The translations under genes and the position numbers were made by a program. Positions 20,454-29,631 of a stretch of 64,000 bases of DNA are shown piece by piece (the stretch's first letter is position 1; every line of letters begins with the position of its first letter). The stretch is from Methylophilus sp. 13 (lineage in GTDB: Bacteria > Pseudomonadota > Gammaproteobacteria > Burkholderiales > Methylophilaceae). The notes beneath the pieces are model-generated. The model did not search any database. It was not told where the DNA came from and saw only the letters and a list, made by a program, of their open reading frames with translations. The stretch spans positions 186,001 through 250,000 of the forward strand of contig NZ_JADKYR010000003.1 of assembly GCF_015354335.1 (NCBI RefSeq), in the 5' to 3' direction.

Positions 20454-20508
20454 GACAGGTGTGCGCTTTAAAGGTCACCGCCCAGGCGCAGGCCATGGGC
20501 GGGTGAAA

Positions 20509-21600
20509 TTACAGACGAGGCGTGTTTGAATGCACGTCCGCATTCTGGCCACGATGACGCAGGGCATGATCCATCAGCACTAATGCCAGCATCGCCTCAA
20601 CGATAGGCGTGGCCCGAATGCCGACACAAGGGTCATGACGGCCCGTGGTTTGCATCATGATCGCGTCGCCAGCCTGATTAATTGAACGACGCGCTTGCGG
20701 GATACTGGACGTGGGCTTGAACGCCACATTGACCACAATGTCCTGACCGCTGGAAATACCGCCCAAAATCCCCCCGGCATGGTTAGTGACAAACCCTTCT
20801 GGCGTCAACTCATCACAATGCTCGCTGCCGCGCTGGGCAATCGAATCAAACCCGGCACCGATTTCCACGCCTTTGACGGCGTTAATACTCATCATCGCAT
20901 GCGCAATATCTGCATCCAGACGGTCGAAAATCGGTTCGCCCAGGCCGACTGGCACGCGTTCGGCAACCACAGTAATCTGCGCACCGACAGAATCACGCTC
21001 ACTGCGGATCTGGTCCATATAGGCTTCAAGTTGCGGCAACATCTCAACATTGGGGGCAAAGAAAGCGTTGCCCTCATGTGCCAACGCTTCCCAGCCCACA
21101 AACGGCACCTTGATTTCACCGAGTTGGCTCAAATAGCCGCGGACGTCTACACCGTATTGTTGCTTGAGCCATTTTTTGGCAATCGCACCGGCGGCAACCC
21201 GCACCGCAGTCTCTCGTGCACTGGAGCGGCCACCGCCACGGTAATCACGAATACCGTATTTCTGGGCATAGGTATAATCCGCATGCCCAGGACGGAAAGT
21301 GTCCATGATTTTGCTGTAATCCTGCGAGCGCTGATCGGTATTGCGAATCAGCAAACCAATCGGTGTACCCGTCGTTTTGCCTTCAAACACGCCAGACAAA
21401 ATCTCAACCTCATCGGCTTCAGCCCGTTGTGTGACGTGGCGTGAAGTCCCTGGTTTGCGGCGATCAAGATCGACTTGCAAATCGGCCGCACTCAATTCCA
21501 GCCCTGGTGGACAGCCATCCACAATCCCGCCAATGGCCGGACCATGCGATTCGCCGAATGAGGTCAGGGTAAACAGGGTGCCGATGGTATTGCCAGACAT
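20509..21600 (-). CDS. aroC: chorismate synthase
   Basis: Last step of the shikimate pathway: EPSP to chorismate with reduced FMN (363 aa from MSGNTIG). Signatures: [48 protein letters not shown] and, near the C-terminus, [18 protein letters not shown]. The start at 21600 is chosen over a GTG 12 bases upstream because the MSGNTIG opening is invariant in the family. It is upstream of the MFS gene. Confidence 0.97.
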   Translation of the reverse strand: MSGNTIGTLFTLTSFGESHGPAIGGIVDGCPPGLELSAADLQVDLDRRKPGTSRHVTQRAEADEVEILSGVFEGKTTGTPIGLLIRNTDQRSQDYSKIMDTFRPGHADYTYAQKYGIRDYRGGGRSSARETAVRVAAGAIAKKWLKQQYGVDVRGYLSQLGEIKVPFVGWEALAHEGNAFFAPNVEMLPQLEAYMDQIRSERDSVGAQITVVAERVPVGLGEPIFDRLDADIAHAMMSINAVKGVEIGAGFDSIAQRGSEHCDELTPEGFVTNHAGGILGGISSGQDIVVNVAFKPTSSIPQARRSINQAGDAIMMQTTGRHDPCVGIRATPIVEAMLALVLMDHALRHRGQNADVHSNTPRL

Positions 21601-21716
21601 GTGAACTCTCACTGAATAATTTTGTTTATTTTATCATAGACTGCCTGCGACCCCGCCCACGGGTTGATTTCCGGGCCTTGAACGCTTATGCTGAAACGGC
21701 TTATTGATCTGGGACC

Positions 21717-22808
21717 ATGATGGCTAAACGCAAGCACCCGCACCGCAAACATCGACTGTTAGGCAAGCCGCAAACCGGTACCGACACGACCGCGCAAACA
21801 GAGTCAACCGCCGCCTGCATTCATAAAATTTGCTACAACGCGCAAGCGCTAGTCGCGCAGCAACTGACCATGCAGGAGATCACTGATTGGCAAGCGCCTG
21901 GCGGGCATGTGGCCTGGATTAATGTGCACGGCGTACTGGATATTCCCCTGTTACAAGCCGTCGCCCGTCGTTTCAAGCTGCATCCGTTGGTACTGGACGA
22001 TATTTTAAACACCGAACAGCGTCCCAAACTGGATACCTACCCCGACTACCTGTTTCTGGAAACGCGCCTGTTTTACTATGATGCTGAAAGCATGAGTGTG
22101 AGCTCCGAGCAAATCAGCATGGCCTTGGGTCGTGAGTGGCTGCTGACTTTTCAGGAAAGGCCTTCCGGCAGTTTTGAGCCCGTGCGCGAGCGGCTGCGCC
22201 AGGGCCAGGCCTTGCTGCGTCAAAGTGGCCCGGACTACTTATGCTACACCCTGCTAGACAGCCTGATGGAACGTTACTTTCAGGTGCTGGAGGCCATCAA
22301 TGAGGATGCCGAACAACTCGAAGCCCATTTGCTTAACCAGCCCACGCCGGAAGACCTGCAGAATATCCACCGCCTCAAACATGTGTCCATCCAGCTCAGA
22401 CGGGCAGTATGGCCCTTGCGAGAAGTGCTCAATAGCCTGATCCGCAATGAACACGGATTCTTTAGTCCGCAAACCGTGCCTTACCTGCGCGACCTGTATG
22501 ATCACACCGTGCATTTTACCGAGTCGCTGGAAGCGATCCGCGACACCTTGAGTGGACTCATGGATATTTACATGACCAGCTTGAGTCAGCGCGTCAACCT
22601 AGAAGTACGGGCATTGACCGTGGTCGCCATGCTGTTTATGCCAGCGACACTGATTGCGGGGATTTTTGGCATGAACTTCAATGAAATGCCCTGGCTCAAG
22701 GAGCCAAACGGCTTTTGGTGGGCGATGTTGATGATGCTGGGCATTGCCTTGGCCATGCTGCTAGTTTTCTGGCGGCGGCAGTGGTTAAGCAGCCGCCGTG
22801 AAGCTTAG
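21717..22808 (+). CDS. corA: CorA-family Mg2+/Co2+ channel
   Basis: 363-aa homopentameric divalent-cation channel. A long cytoplasmic N-terminal domain (about 1-300) is followed by two membrane helices near the C-terminus. The selectivity motif GMNFNEMPW lies at the end of helix 1 (TVVAMLFMPATLIAGIF-GMN), and the C-terminal tail is basic (FWRRQWLSSRRE). The first 25 residues (AKRKHPHRKHRLLGK) are unusually rich in Lys/Arg/His. It starts with two ATGs. It converges on the ParA-like gene, ends only 6 bases apart. Confidence 0.93.
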   Translation: MMAKRKHPHRKHRLLGKPQTGTDTTAQTESTAACIHKICYNAQALVAQQLTMQEITDWQAPGGHVAWINVHGVLDIPLLQAVARRFKLHPLVLDDILNTEQRPKLDTYPDYLFLETRLFYYDAESMSVSSEQISMALGREWLLTFQERPSGSFEPVRERLRQGQALLRQSGPDYLCYTLLDSLMERYFQVLEAINEDAEQLEAHLLNQPTPEDLQNIHRLKHVSIQLRRAVWPLREVLNSLIRNEHGFFSPQTVPYLRDLYDHTVHFTESLEAIRDTLSGLMDIYMTSLSQRVNLEVRALTVVAMLFMPATLIAGIFGMNFNEMPWLKEPNGFWWAMLMMLGIALAMLLVFWRRQWLSSRREA

Positions 22809-22814
22809 TGGCGC

Positions 22815-23609
22815 TCAGGCAAGCGTCGCCAGCGGTTGCCGGTTCAATTGCCTGGACACATCCTGCAGCTCGAAGTAAAGCGCCAGATAGTCATGGGCGG
22901 CGGCACTTTGTGCGTCATACTCAAACACATGCTGGCCCATGCGCAGACTTTCGCTCAAGGCAGCATGCTCACCAATTTTGGTCATGAGCAGCTCCTGACC
23001 AAACAGGCGGCGCATTTCCTGCTCCACCTCAGTGGTCATGCTCTTGCGTGACTCGGCACGCGTGAGCAGGTAGCGGCGCGCGATCTTGCGCTTGAGCACG
23101 GGCTGCAAGGCATTGAGCGCCTTGTCCATTCTGACCGCAGAATGAATCGATAAATAATCCGTGGTCACAGGGACCACGACCAGGTCACTGGCAAACACGG
23201 CACTTAATGAAATCACCCCCATGTAAGGGCAGCAATCCATCACCACCGTTAACGCCGGCTGCTGTTGTGCCAGGGTGTCCAAGCCCGCATTCAACTTACT
23301 CAGGGTCGCCGGTCCACGGCCAAATTGCGAATCGAGCTTGCTCAACGCATGATTGGCCGTAATCAGTTGCAAACCATTACGTAGCGCTTGAACCAGGTTG
23401 GCGACAGCAGTGCCACGCTCATAAAAATCGAGCAGGCTGGACTGAACATTCAACCCTGTGTGCTTATAGATCTCGGTCAATCTTGCCTGCGGATCCATAT
23501 CCAGCAACAACGCTGGACGTTGTTTGCGCTGGTAGGCGGCGGCCAGATTTAGCGCAGTCGTCGTCGCTCCAACTCCGGCTTTCTGATTAAGAATGGCAAT
23601 TTTTAACAT
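22815..23609 (-). CDS. ParA/MinD-like ATPase with altered P-loop
   Basis: 264-aa protein of the deviant Walker ATPase family. The fold is recognisable: LNQKAGVGATTTALNLA (P-loop), LLDMDPQARLTEI (switch I/Walker A' region), VMDCCPYMG (Walker B) and DLVVVPVTTDYLS. The signature Lys at the start of the loop is kept, but the usual KGGVGKTT reads KAGVGATT, with codon GCG at the place of the phosphate-binding Lys and GCC for the first Gly. There is no ParB partner or parS-like repeat nearby and no N-terminal DNA-binding extension, so chromosome partition is unlikely; it resembles orphan ParA proteins. It is a single gene facing corA, with its own promoter inferred in 23610-23760. Confidence 0.8.
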   Translation of the reverse strand: MLKIAILNQKAGVGATTTALNLAAAYQRKQRPALLLDMDPQARLTEIYKHTGLNVQSSLLDFYERGTAVANLVQALRNGLQLITANHALSKLDSQFGRGPATLSKLNAGLDTLAQQQPALTVVMDCCPYMGVISLSAVFASDLVVVPVTTDYLSIHSAVRMDKALNALQPVLKRKIARRYLLTRAESRKSMTTEVEQEMRRLFGQELLMTKIGEHAALSESLRMGQHVFEYDAQSAAAHDYLALYFELQDVSRQLNRQPLATLA

Positions 23610-23762
23610 GAGGGTATGAATGCAAAGTCGCGCTTGAGGAAATCATTTCAGACCTGGATATTTCAGACCTAGATGCGCACTATCATAAACGATGTTGCCA
23701 GTAGAGACCACCCCGCACCGCCTGTGCAAGCAACAAAGCCGGGCGCACAAAGCAAACAGTAC

Positions 23763-23885
23763 AAAAAAAGAAACCCGCAAAAGCGGGTTAAAAGGGGGTT
23801 TGGATCAGGAGGAAATCAATGCTAGTCGTTGAAAATCAACTAAACCTAGCCATCAAACAAAACATTTTGTGTTTCGTTTAAAGAT
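23763..23885 (-). ncRNA. candidate small RNA downstream of dnaJ
   Basis: On the minus strand a clear intrinsic terminator (AACCCGC-TTTT-GCGGGTT, then TTC and seven T, ending near 23763) has no gene in front of it, because dnaJ already has its own terminator 240 bases upstream. The segment before it contains a hairpin GTTGA-TTT-TCAAC flanked by GCTAG/CTAGC (near 23820-23845) and the single-stranded pyrimidine motif TTTCCTCCTG, complementary to ribosome-binding sites; CTCCTCC also occurs at 23899-23905. A TATACT at 23892-23897 could be a -10 box. The 5' end is not defined. Alternative: on the plus strand AGGAGG precedes a 20-codon ORF (23819-23881). Confidence 0.35.
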
Positions 23886-24014
23886 GTGTTCAGTATATGG
23901 AGGAGTTATTGCAGTAATTTGACCAAGCTGTAACTGAATTGTAAAACTGAAAATTCAATTGTTATTAAATTGTAACTTTAATAAAAACAACAACTTGCAA
24001 GAATCGCTTGAAAA

Positions 24015-24034
24015 ACTGTTTTAAATAAAACAGT
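24015..24034 (-). terminator. AT-rich terminator of the dnaK-dnaJ transcript
   Basis: Perfect palindrome ACTGTTTTA-TT-TAAAACAGT followed on the minus strand by TTTTC, about 70 bases after the dnaJ stop codon. Confidence 0.6.
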
Positions 24035-24048
24035 CAAAAATGGAATCA

Positions 24049-24086
24049 CCGTTAGTCTAACAGAAGGCTGCTCGCCAGACTAACGG
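24049..24086 (-). repeat. inverted repeat after dnaJ
   Basis: CCGTTAGTCT (24049-24058) pairs with AGACTAACGG (24077-24086) over an 18-base loop; on the minus strand a short T-run (CATTTTTG) follows. A related CGTTAG/CTAACG hairpin separates dnaK and dnaJ (25283-25310), suggesting a shared 3'-end processing or termination element. Confidence 0.55.
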
Positions 24087-24105
24087 CTTTGATCAAAGAC
24101 AAGAA

Positions 24106-25236
24106 TTAGCTGAAAAAATCGCGTGCTTTATCGACCCAACTTTTGTTCTTCGGGCTATGTTTGCCCGCATCCGCCTGGGTGCTGTTCTCAAACTCGCGCA
24201 ACAACTCTTTTTGCTTCTCGGTCAGGCGCACCGGTGTTTCAACCACCACATGCACCATGAGATCGCCATGCTCGCTAGAGCGCAAAGGCTTGATGCCCTT
24301 GCCACGCAAACGGAACACGCTACCGGTCTGTGTTTCTGCTGGAATCTTCATTTTGGCAGCGCCATCCAGAGTTGGCACTTCGATTTCGCCGCCAAGGGCA
24401 GCGGTACTGAAGCTGATCGGCATCTCGCAATGCAGGTTTGCGCCATCGCGCTGGAAGATCGGATGTTCCTTGAGGTGGACCACCACATACAAATCACCGG
24501 TTGGCCCCCCGTTGACGCCAGCCTCCCCTTCACCGCTTAAACGAATGCGGTCGCCTTCATCCACACCGGCCGGAATTTTCACGTTCAGTGTCTTGTTCTG
24601 TTTGACGCGTCCATTGCCATGGCAAGTTGGGCACGGGTCTTTCACCATCTTGCCGGTGCCGTGACACTTGGGACAGGTCTGCTGCACAGAGAAAAAGCCC
24701 TGCTGCATGCGCACCTGACCATGCCCGTTACAAGTAGTACAAGTGACAGGAGAGGTGCCAGGCCGTGCGCCAGAGCCATGACAGGTTTCACAGGTGGCTT
24801 GCACCGGAATACGGATTTTGGTTTCGGTGCCGCGCGCCGCCTCTTCAAGCGAAATTTCGAGGTTATACCGTAAGTCTGCACCACGGTAGACGTTGGAACG
24901 CTGATTGCGTCCACCGCCGAAAATATCGCCGAAAATATCGCCAAAAGCATCACTGAATCCACCGCCACCGAAGCCGCCAAAGCCAGCGCCGCCGCCCATG
25001 CTCGGGTCTACCCCGGCGTGACCATATTGGTCGTAAGCGGCGCGTTTTTGCTCATCGCTGAGCACTTCATAGGCTTCTTTTGCTTCCTTAAAGCTCTCTT
25101 CGGCTTTAGGGTTATCCGGGTTACGGTCCGGGTGAAACTTCATCGCCAGCTTTTTAAAGGCTTTTTTAATTTCCTCATCGCTGGCGTCCCGGTTCACACC
25201 GAGTACTTCATAATAGTCTTTTTTTGCAGCTGCCAT
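24106..25236 (-). CDS. dnaJ: chaperone protein DnaJ
   Basis: Hsp40 co-chaperone that delivers substrates to DnaK and stimulates its ATPase (376 aa). J domain at residues 1-70 with [11 protein letters not shown] (HPD loop), a Gly/Phe-rich stretch ([20 protein letters not shown], about 75-110), four CxxCxGxG zinc-binding repeats ([32 protein letters not shown], about 140-205) and the substrate-binding C-terminal domains. It is last in the grpE-dnaK-dnaJ group; 95 bases with a hairpin separate it from dnaK. Confidence 0.98.
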   Translation of the reverse strand: MAAAKKDYYEVLGVNRDASDEEIKKAFKKLAMKFHPDRNPDNPKAEESFKEAKEAYEVLSDEQKRAAYDQYGHAGVDPSMGGGAGFGGFGGGGFSDAFGDIFGDIFGGGRNQRSNVYRGADLRYNLEISLEEAARGTETKIRIPVQATCETCHGSGARPGTSPVTCTTCNGHGQVRMQQGFFSVQQTCPKCHGTGKMVKDPCPTCHGNGRVKQNKTLNVKIPAGVDEGDRIRLSGEGEAGVNGGPTGDLYVVVHLKEHPIFQRDGANLHCEMPISFSTAALGGEIEVPTLDGAAKMKIPAETQTGSVFRLRGKGIKPLRSSEHGDLMVHVVVETPVRLTEKQKELLREFENSTQADAGKHSPKNKSWVDKARDFFS

Positions 25237-25282
25237 TGCTTGCCTTTTTCATGTCCAGTTAACAGCGTCTAGAAATGCGAAA

Positions 25283-25310
25283 GTCGTTAGCCTGCAAGAG
25301 GACTAACGAC
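25283..25310 (-). other. hairpin in the dnaK-dnaJ spacer
   Basis: GTCGTTAG (25283-25290) pairs with CTAACGAC (25303-25310). It probably lowers dnaJ relative to dnaK by attenuation or RNA processing, as is common between these genes; no T-run follows. Confidence 0.5.
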
Positions 25311-25330
25311 TATTCGCCTGCCGTGTCGAA

Positions 25331-27247
25331 TTAGTCCTTTTTCACTTCTTCGAACTCGGCATCGACCACATCGCCTTCCACGGTTTTTTCACCTTGGGGC
25401 TGTGCGCTCTCGGTATTAGCTTGAGCCTGTTGCTCAGCGTATACCTTCTCTCCCAGTTTTTGCGAAGCTTCCATCAATGCGTTGGTTTTGGCTTCAATGT
25501 CGGCTTTGTCATCGCCTTTAGCGACATCTTCCAGCGCCTTGATTGCGTCTTCGATCTTGGCTTTTTCATCTGCCTCCATCTTGTCGCCATGCTCACCCAG
25601 CGATTTTTTCACGCTGTGCAATACACTGTCAGCCTGGTTACGGGCATCGACCAGTTCACGCAGTTTCTTGTCTTCGTCTGCATATTTGGCCGCATCTTCT
25701 TCCATGCGCTGAATTTCTTCTTCAGACAAGCCGGAGTTTGCCTTGATGGTGATTTTGTTTTCTTTGCCAGTCGCCTTGTCTTTCGCAGACACATGCAGAA
25801 TACCGTTAGCATCGATATCAAAAGTCACTTCAATCTGTGGCATGCCACGCGGTGCGGGTGGAATATCGCTCAAGTTGAACTGACCCAAGCTCTTGTTACC
25901 TGAGGCCATTTCACGCTCACCTTGCAGCACGTGAATCGTCACGGCATTCTGGTTGTCTTCAGCCGTAGAGAACACTTGCGAAGCCTTAGTCGGAATCGTG
26001 GTGTTTTTCTTGATCAGCTTGGTCATCACGCTGCCCAGGGTTTCAATACCCAGTGACAATGGGGTCACATCCAGCAGCAATACGTCTTTGACATCGCCTT
26101 TCAATACGCCGCCCTGAATCGCAGCACCTACCGCCACGGCTTCATCCGGGTTCACGTCTTTACGTGGCTCCTTGCCAAAAATCTCTTTCACTTTTTCTTG
26201 CACTTTAGGCATACGGCTCTGACCACCAACCAAAATCACGTCAGAGATGTCAGAAGGCGACACGCCTGCGTCTTTCAATGCCATTTTGCAAGGCGCCATG
26301 GTGCGCTCGATCAGGTCTTCCACCAGGGATTCCAGTTTGGCGCGGGTGATTTTCACCACCAAGTGCTTAGGACCCGTTGCATCTGCCGTGATGTACGGCA
26401 GGTTGACTTCTGTCTGTTGTGCGCCGGACAACTCGATCTTGGCTTTTTCAGCTGCCTCTTTCAGACGCTGTTTAGCCAGCAAGTCGTTGCGCAGGTCCAG
26501 ACCGTTTTCTTTTTTGAACTCATCGGCCAAGAAGTCGATGATGCGGTTATCAAAGTCTTCACCACCGAGGAACGTGTCACCGTTGGTGGACAACACTTCA
26601 AACTGGTGCTCGCCATCAATCTCAGTAATTTCGATAATCGAAATATCGAACGTACCACCACCCAGGTCATACACCGCGATCTTGCGGTCGCCTTCCTGTT
26701 TGTCCAAACCAAACGCCAATGCGGCAGCGGTTGGCTCGTTGATAATCCGTTTCACTTCCAGACCGGCAATACGGCCTGCATCTTTGGTGGCCTGACGCTG
26801 ACTGTCGTTAAAGTAAGCAGGCACGGTAATCACGGCCTCGGTCACTTCTTCGCCCAAATAGTCTTCAGCAGTTTTCTTCATCTTGCGCAGCACTTCTGCG
26901 GAGATTTGTGGCGGCGCCTGTTTTTTGCCGCGTACTTCGACCCAAGCGTCACCATTGTCGGCTTTGGCAATGGTGTAAGGCATGAGGTCGATGTCTTTTT
27001 GCACTTCTTTTTCGTCAAAGCGACGGCCAATCAGACGCTTCACCGCAAACAGGGTGTTTTTCGGGTTGGTCACGGCCTGACGTTTAGCAGGGGCACCGAC
27101 CAGAATCTCGCCATCTTCCTGATAAGCGATGATAGAAGGTGTGGTACGCGCACCTTCAGCGTTTTCAATCACACGAGGTTTCCCGCCTTCCATCACTGCC
27201 ACGCAGGAGTTGGTGGTCCCCAAGTCAATCCCGATAATCTTTGCCAT
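25331..27247 (-). CDS. dnaK: molecular chaperone DnaK (Hsp70)
   Basis: ATP-driven chaperone (638 aa, same length as E. coli). The three Hsp70 signatures are present: [14 protein letters not shown] at the N-terminus, [15 protein letters not shown], and [17 protein letters not shown]. The substrate-binding domain begins after the linker [13 protein letters not shown], and the C-terminus ends with the acidic motif [15 protein letters not shown] typical of bacterial DnaK. It is transcribed from a sigma-32-like promoter at 27301-27328 and by read-through from grpE. Confidence 0.99.
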   Translation of the reverse strand: MAKIIGIDLGTTNSCVAVMEGGKPRVIENAEGARTTPSIIAYQEDGEILVGAPAKRQAVTNPKNTLFAVKRLIGRRFDEKEVQKDIDLMPYTIAKADNGDAWVEVRGKKQAPPQISAEVLRKMKKTAEDYLGEEVTEAVITVPAYFNDSQRQATKDAGRIAGLEVKRIINEPTAAALAFGLDKQEGDRKIAVYDLGGGTFDISIIEITEIDGEHQFEVLSTNGDTFLGGEDFDNRIIDFLADEFKKENGLDLRNDLLAKQRLKEAAEKAKIELSGAQQTEVNLPYITADATGPKHLVVKITRAKLESLVEDLIERTMAPCKMALKDAGVSPSDISDVILVGGQSRMPKVQEKVKEIFGKEPRKDVNPDEAVAVGAAIQGGVLKGDVKDVLLLDVTPLSLGIETLGSVMTKLIKKNTTIPTKASQVFSTAEDNQNAVTIHVLQGEREMASGNKSLGQFNLSDIPPAPRGMPQIEVTFDIDANGILHVSAKDKATGKENKITIKANSGLSEEEIQRMEEDAAKYADEDKKLRELVDARNQADSVLHSVKKSLGEHGDKMEADEKAKIEDAIKALEDVAKGDDKADIEAKTNALMEASQKLGEKVYAEQQAQANTESAQPQGEKTVEGDVVDAEFEEVKKD

Positions 27248-27300
27248 AGTCGTTATCCTTATCCTTTAAATTTGGTTAATCTCAATCTCTGATGCACTGA

Positions 27301-27328
27301 ACATTGGGACATCTCTACAGATTTCAAG
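27301..27328 (-). promoter_or_regulatory. sigma-32 promoter of dnaK
   Basis: Minus strand CTTGAAA, 13-base spacer, CCCAATGT. It matches the RpoH consensus (CTTGAAA, 11-16 bases, CCCCATnT) with one change in the -10 box. It lies in the grpE-dnaK spacer, about 55 bases before the dnaK ATG. No CIRCE element was seen. Confidence 0.75.
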
Positions 27329-27347
27329 TCCCTGTTCACAATATGGA

Positions 27348-27884
27348 TTATTTTGCCTGAATCACGGTCACCAGCGCTGGACGCAACACGCGCTCATTCA
27401 GGCTGTAGCCTTTTTGCAAGACGCTTAATACCGTATTGGGCTCACCCTCTGCTGGCACCATGCTGATGGCTTGATGCTTGTTCGGGTCAAACTTCTCACC
27501 CACCGGGTTGATTTCAGCAATATTGAATTTCTCAAATACGCTCAATAGTTGTTTTGCAGTCAGTTCTACGCCATTTTTGTAGCTATCCACATCGGCGTTC
27601 TCTACCGCCAACGCGGCATCGAGGCTGTCCTTCACTGCCAGCAACTCACCACTGAATTTTTCGAGCGCAAATTTACGCGCCTTATCAATATCGTCAGCAG
27701 CGCGGCGACGAATATTCTCGCCTTCGGCTTTCACATACAGCACCTGTGCCTTGGCTTCCTCCAGCGCCGCTTCGAGCTCGGCAATGCGGGCATCTTGAGT
27801 ATCGTTCGTGAGATCTGTTGTGGTTTGGCCATCAGGCTGACTGCTGATTGGCTCAGCCGCTGATGCGTTATTTTCTTCTTGCAT
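27348..27884 (-). CDS. grpE: nucleotide exchange factor GrpE
   Basis: Exchanges ADP for ATP on DnaK (178 aa). A low-complexity N-terminus (about 1-35, with [13 protein letters not shown]) is followed by a long coiled coil ([30 protein letters not shown]) and a C-terminal beta domain whose signature covers [19 protein letters not shown] and [21 protein letters not shown]. It heads the heat-shock group and has its own sigma-32 promoter. Confidence 0.96.
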   Translation of the reverse strand: MQEENNASAAEPISSQPDGQTTTDLTNDTQDARIAELEAALEEAKAQVLYVKAEGENIRRRAADDIDKARKFALEKFSGELLAVKDSLDAALAVENADVDSYKNGVELTAKQLLSVFEKFNIAEINPVGEKFDPNKHQAISMVPAEGEPNTVLSVLQKGYSLNERVLRPALVTVIQAK

Positions 27885-27919
27885 ATTGCTCCCCTAAGAT
27901 TTATTACGGTATTTTTTGC

Positions 27920-27948
27920 AAATGGGGAGCAGTCGCAGAGATTTCAAG
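27920..27948 (-). promoter_or_regulatory. sigma-32 promoter of grpE
   Basis: Minus strand CTTGAAA, 14-base spacer, CCCCATTT: a full match to the RpoH consensus, about 35 bases before the grpE ATG. Confidence 0.85.
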
Positions 27949-28134
27949 GGCCATCAGATAAAATTTAGGGCGCTATCTTGGGTTGATGTGCTTGAAACGT
28001 CATCCTTGCCCAAAAGAAAAATCGAGATCAGACTCAAGCAAAGAAGTAGCAATATATCTTGCATCTTCTTGGCTGATTGTTTGGCGGCTTCCAAGATAGA
28101 ATCAAACGTGTATTTGATATGAGATGCTGCCACC

Positions 28135-28641
28135 ATGTCATCGATATTTAAACATCGAGGATTTACTCTGGTCGAGCTTGTTTGCACCATTGCCATTTTG
28201 GGTATTCTTGCTGCATCTGCGCTTCCACGCTTTGCGAATGTTGCAAGCAGTGCCCGAATTTCGACTTTATATGCTTTTAAGGGCACAATTATACAGGCGG
28301 CTACAATGGGTAGAAGCATGTGTTTTTTGGATCCTGAATGCAATATGAACGCAGATGGTGGGCAATTTCCGACCACGGTGATAGAAGGCAAGACGATTTA
28401 TTTTCATTATGGATATCCGACGGGATGGGGTCGTTTTTTTGTAGACGATGGTGTCGGTAGTCTTAGAGATTTAATGGATATCACGGGCTTCAGTTACACA
28501 CAGCATCAAGGCGGTTCTTTCCAGACTGTATATACCAAAGATGGTGCAACAGACCCACAAAATTGCAAAGTGATTTATCAATTGAGCCCAGATGGCCAGC
28601 CACCATTGATGTCCGTCAGCTTAGTCACCAGCGGCTGTTGA
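28135..28641 (+). CDS. orphan MSHA-type prepilin
   Basis: 168-aa prepilin: leader MSSIFKHRG, then FTLVELVCTIAILGILAASALPRF with Glu at +5. The N-terminal 40 residues and the later GKTIYFHYGYPT pattern follow the MshA pilin encoded at 49788-50231 (GQAVTVNNSGYPT), but the rest is diverged and carries several Cys (MCFLDPECN, NCKVIYQ, terminal SGC). No pilus assembly gene is adjacent: grpE diverges upstream and waaC converges downstream. The ATG has only a weak ribosome site. It could be an alternative or minor subunit for the MSHA machine, or a laterally acquired pilin. Confidence 0.8.
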   Translation: MSSIFKHRGFTLVELVCTIAILGILAASALPRFANVASSARISTLYAFKGTIIQAATMGRSMCFLDPECNMNADGGQFPTTVIEGKTIYFHYGYPTGWGRFFVDDGVGSLRDLMDITGFSYTQHQGGSFQTVYTKDGATDPQNCKVIYQLSPDGQPPLMSVSLVTSGC

Positions 28642-28680
28642 TAGCCCGGCCATCGGTGTTGATAATGCGTCCGGCACGAA

Positions 28681-29631
28681 TCACGCAATTGGAGCCAGCA
28701 TGGCTATCACATCGTTCACTAACGGCATTAACCCAGCCCCACCGAGATTCATCGCAGGTGAAACTCGCCCTGCTGCCACTCCCGTGTAAGCTGGCTCAGT
28801 ATCCGTATACAGGGCCACAACAGGCACATTTAATGCCGCGGCCAGGTGAGAAAGCCCGGTATCAACACCAACAGCGAACCGCACATGAACCATGCGACGA
28901 GCGAGTGTTTGCAGATCCATTTGGGGCAGTACCAGCGCATCTGGCACTTGCCCTGCAATGCGTAATGCACGTTGATGCTCCATGTCATTGCCCCAAGGCA
29001 GCCACATTTGCAATCCTTGCCGCGCATAATACTGCCCCAAGGCAACCCAATGAGTTTCTGGCCATAGTTTGCTATCGCGGCTGGTAGCATGGAGAGCGAG
29101 AAATGCCATGCTATTGGCATCTGGACATTGCGCAGACAGTCCGTAATTGGGCTTTTCCAATGGCATCGCATAATGAAGTGCGCTGGCCGCCAGGGTGCGC
29201 ATCCGAATCACGGCATGCTGCCGGTAGGGAATCGCATAGGTGTGCTGATAAAAGCGGCTGGCCAGGGGCTCACGAATGGAATGCCGATCATAGCCGTGGC
29301 GCGGACCACGCGCCCAGGTGGCCATCACCGCACTTTTGAGCAGGCCTTGCAAATCCAGCACGGCATCATAAGGTTGAGCCGCGACAGCCTGTTTGACTGC
29401 CGAAATTTCACGCCAGGTCTGCCAACGCCACCACTGCTTGCGCCAGCGGCGCACCGCGACGGTAAACACTTGCTTTACCTGCGGATGCAATCTTGGAATA
29501 TCGGCAAAACTTTCTTCTACCAGCCAGTCAATCTGCGCATCGGGATGATGCTGCAAGAGATCTTCCACCACCGGCAAAGCGTGGATAACATCCCCCATAG
29601 AGGTGGTTTTGACGATCAAGATGCGTTTCAT
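28681..29631 (-). CDS. waaC: LPS heptosyltransferase I
   Basis: GT9-family glycosyltransferase (316 aa from MKRILIVKTTSMGDVIHALP) adding the first heptose to Kdo on lipid A, acting at the inner face of the inner membrane. The N-terminal acceptor-binding loop KTTSMGDVIHALP and the C-terminal ADP-heptose site VGVDTGLSHLAAALNVPVVALY are diagnostic. The long in-frame extension upstream is not used. Distinction from heptosyltransferase II rests on SMGDVIH (HepI-like) versus ALGDVLM. The gene diverges from the WaaG-like gene with 30 bases between start codons. Confidence 0.9.
   Translation of the reverse strand: MKRILIVKTTSMGDVIHALPVVEDLLQHHPDAQIDWLVEESFADIPRLHPQVKQVFTVAVRRWRKQWWRWQTWREISAVKQAVAAQPYDAVLDLQGLLKSAVMATWARGPRHGYDRHSIREPLASRFYQHTYAIPYRQHAVIRMRTLAASALHYAMPLEKPNYGLSAQCPDANSMAFLALHATSRDSKLWPETHWVALGQYYARQGLQMWLPWGNDMEHQRALRIAGQVPDALVLPQMDLQTLARRMVHVRFAVGVDTGLSHLAAALNVPVVALYTDTEPAYTGVAAGRVSPAMNLGGAGLMPLVNDVIAMLAPIA

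Larger units (their letters stand above)
23610..24105. other. AT-rich intergenic region between ParA-like gene and dnaJ
   Basis: About 500 bases without a convincing gene. From left to right it holds the ParA-like gene's upstream region, a minus-strand terminator at 23763-23789, GGAGG-type motifs at 23806-23812 and 23899-23905, an AT-rich middle, the AT-rich dnaJ terminator (24015-24034) and the inverted repeat 24049-24086. The possible minus-strand RNA is listed separately. Confidence 0.7.

Noticed and set aside
23819-23881. 20-codon ORF with AGGAGG as a small protein gene
   Set aside because: The strong ribosome-like motif is equally explained as the complement of an anti-Shine-Dalgarno RNA motif; kept only as an alternative within the small-RNA finding.
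26198-27292. 364-codon open frame antisense to dnaK
   Set aside because: Shadow of the codon bias of dnaK; His/Phe/Arg-rich and without a domain.
27986-28011. CTTGAAA ... CCCAAAA as a plus-strand sigma-32 promoter of the orphan pilin
   Set aside because: The spacer is too short, the -10 match is poor, and the site is too far from the start codon.
28070-28086. TGGCTG-ATTGT-TTGGC before the orphan pilin as a sigma-54 promoter
   Set aside because: The -12 GC is one base out of register relative to the -24 GG, which RpoN does not tolerate well.
27973-28099. 127-bp unit bounded by 9-bp inverted repeats as a miniature transposable element
   Set aside because: No target-site duplication, no second copy in the window and short termini; noted only in the orphan-pilin finding.
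27916-28122. 68-codon plus-strand ORF upstream of the orphan pilin
   Set aside because: It overlaps the grpE promoter, has no ribosome site and no recognisable domain.
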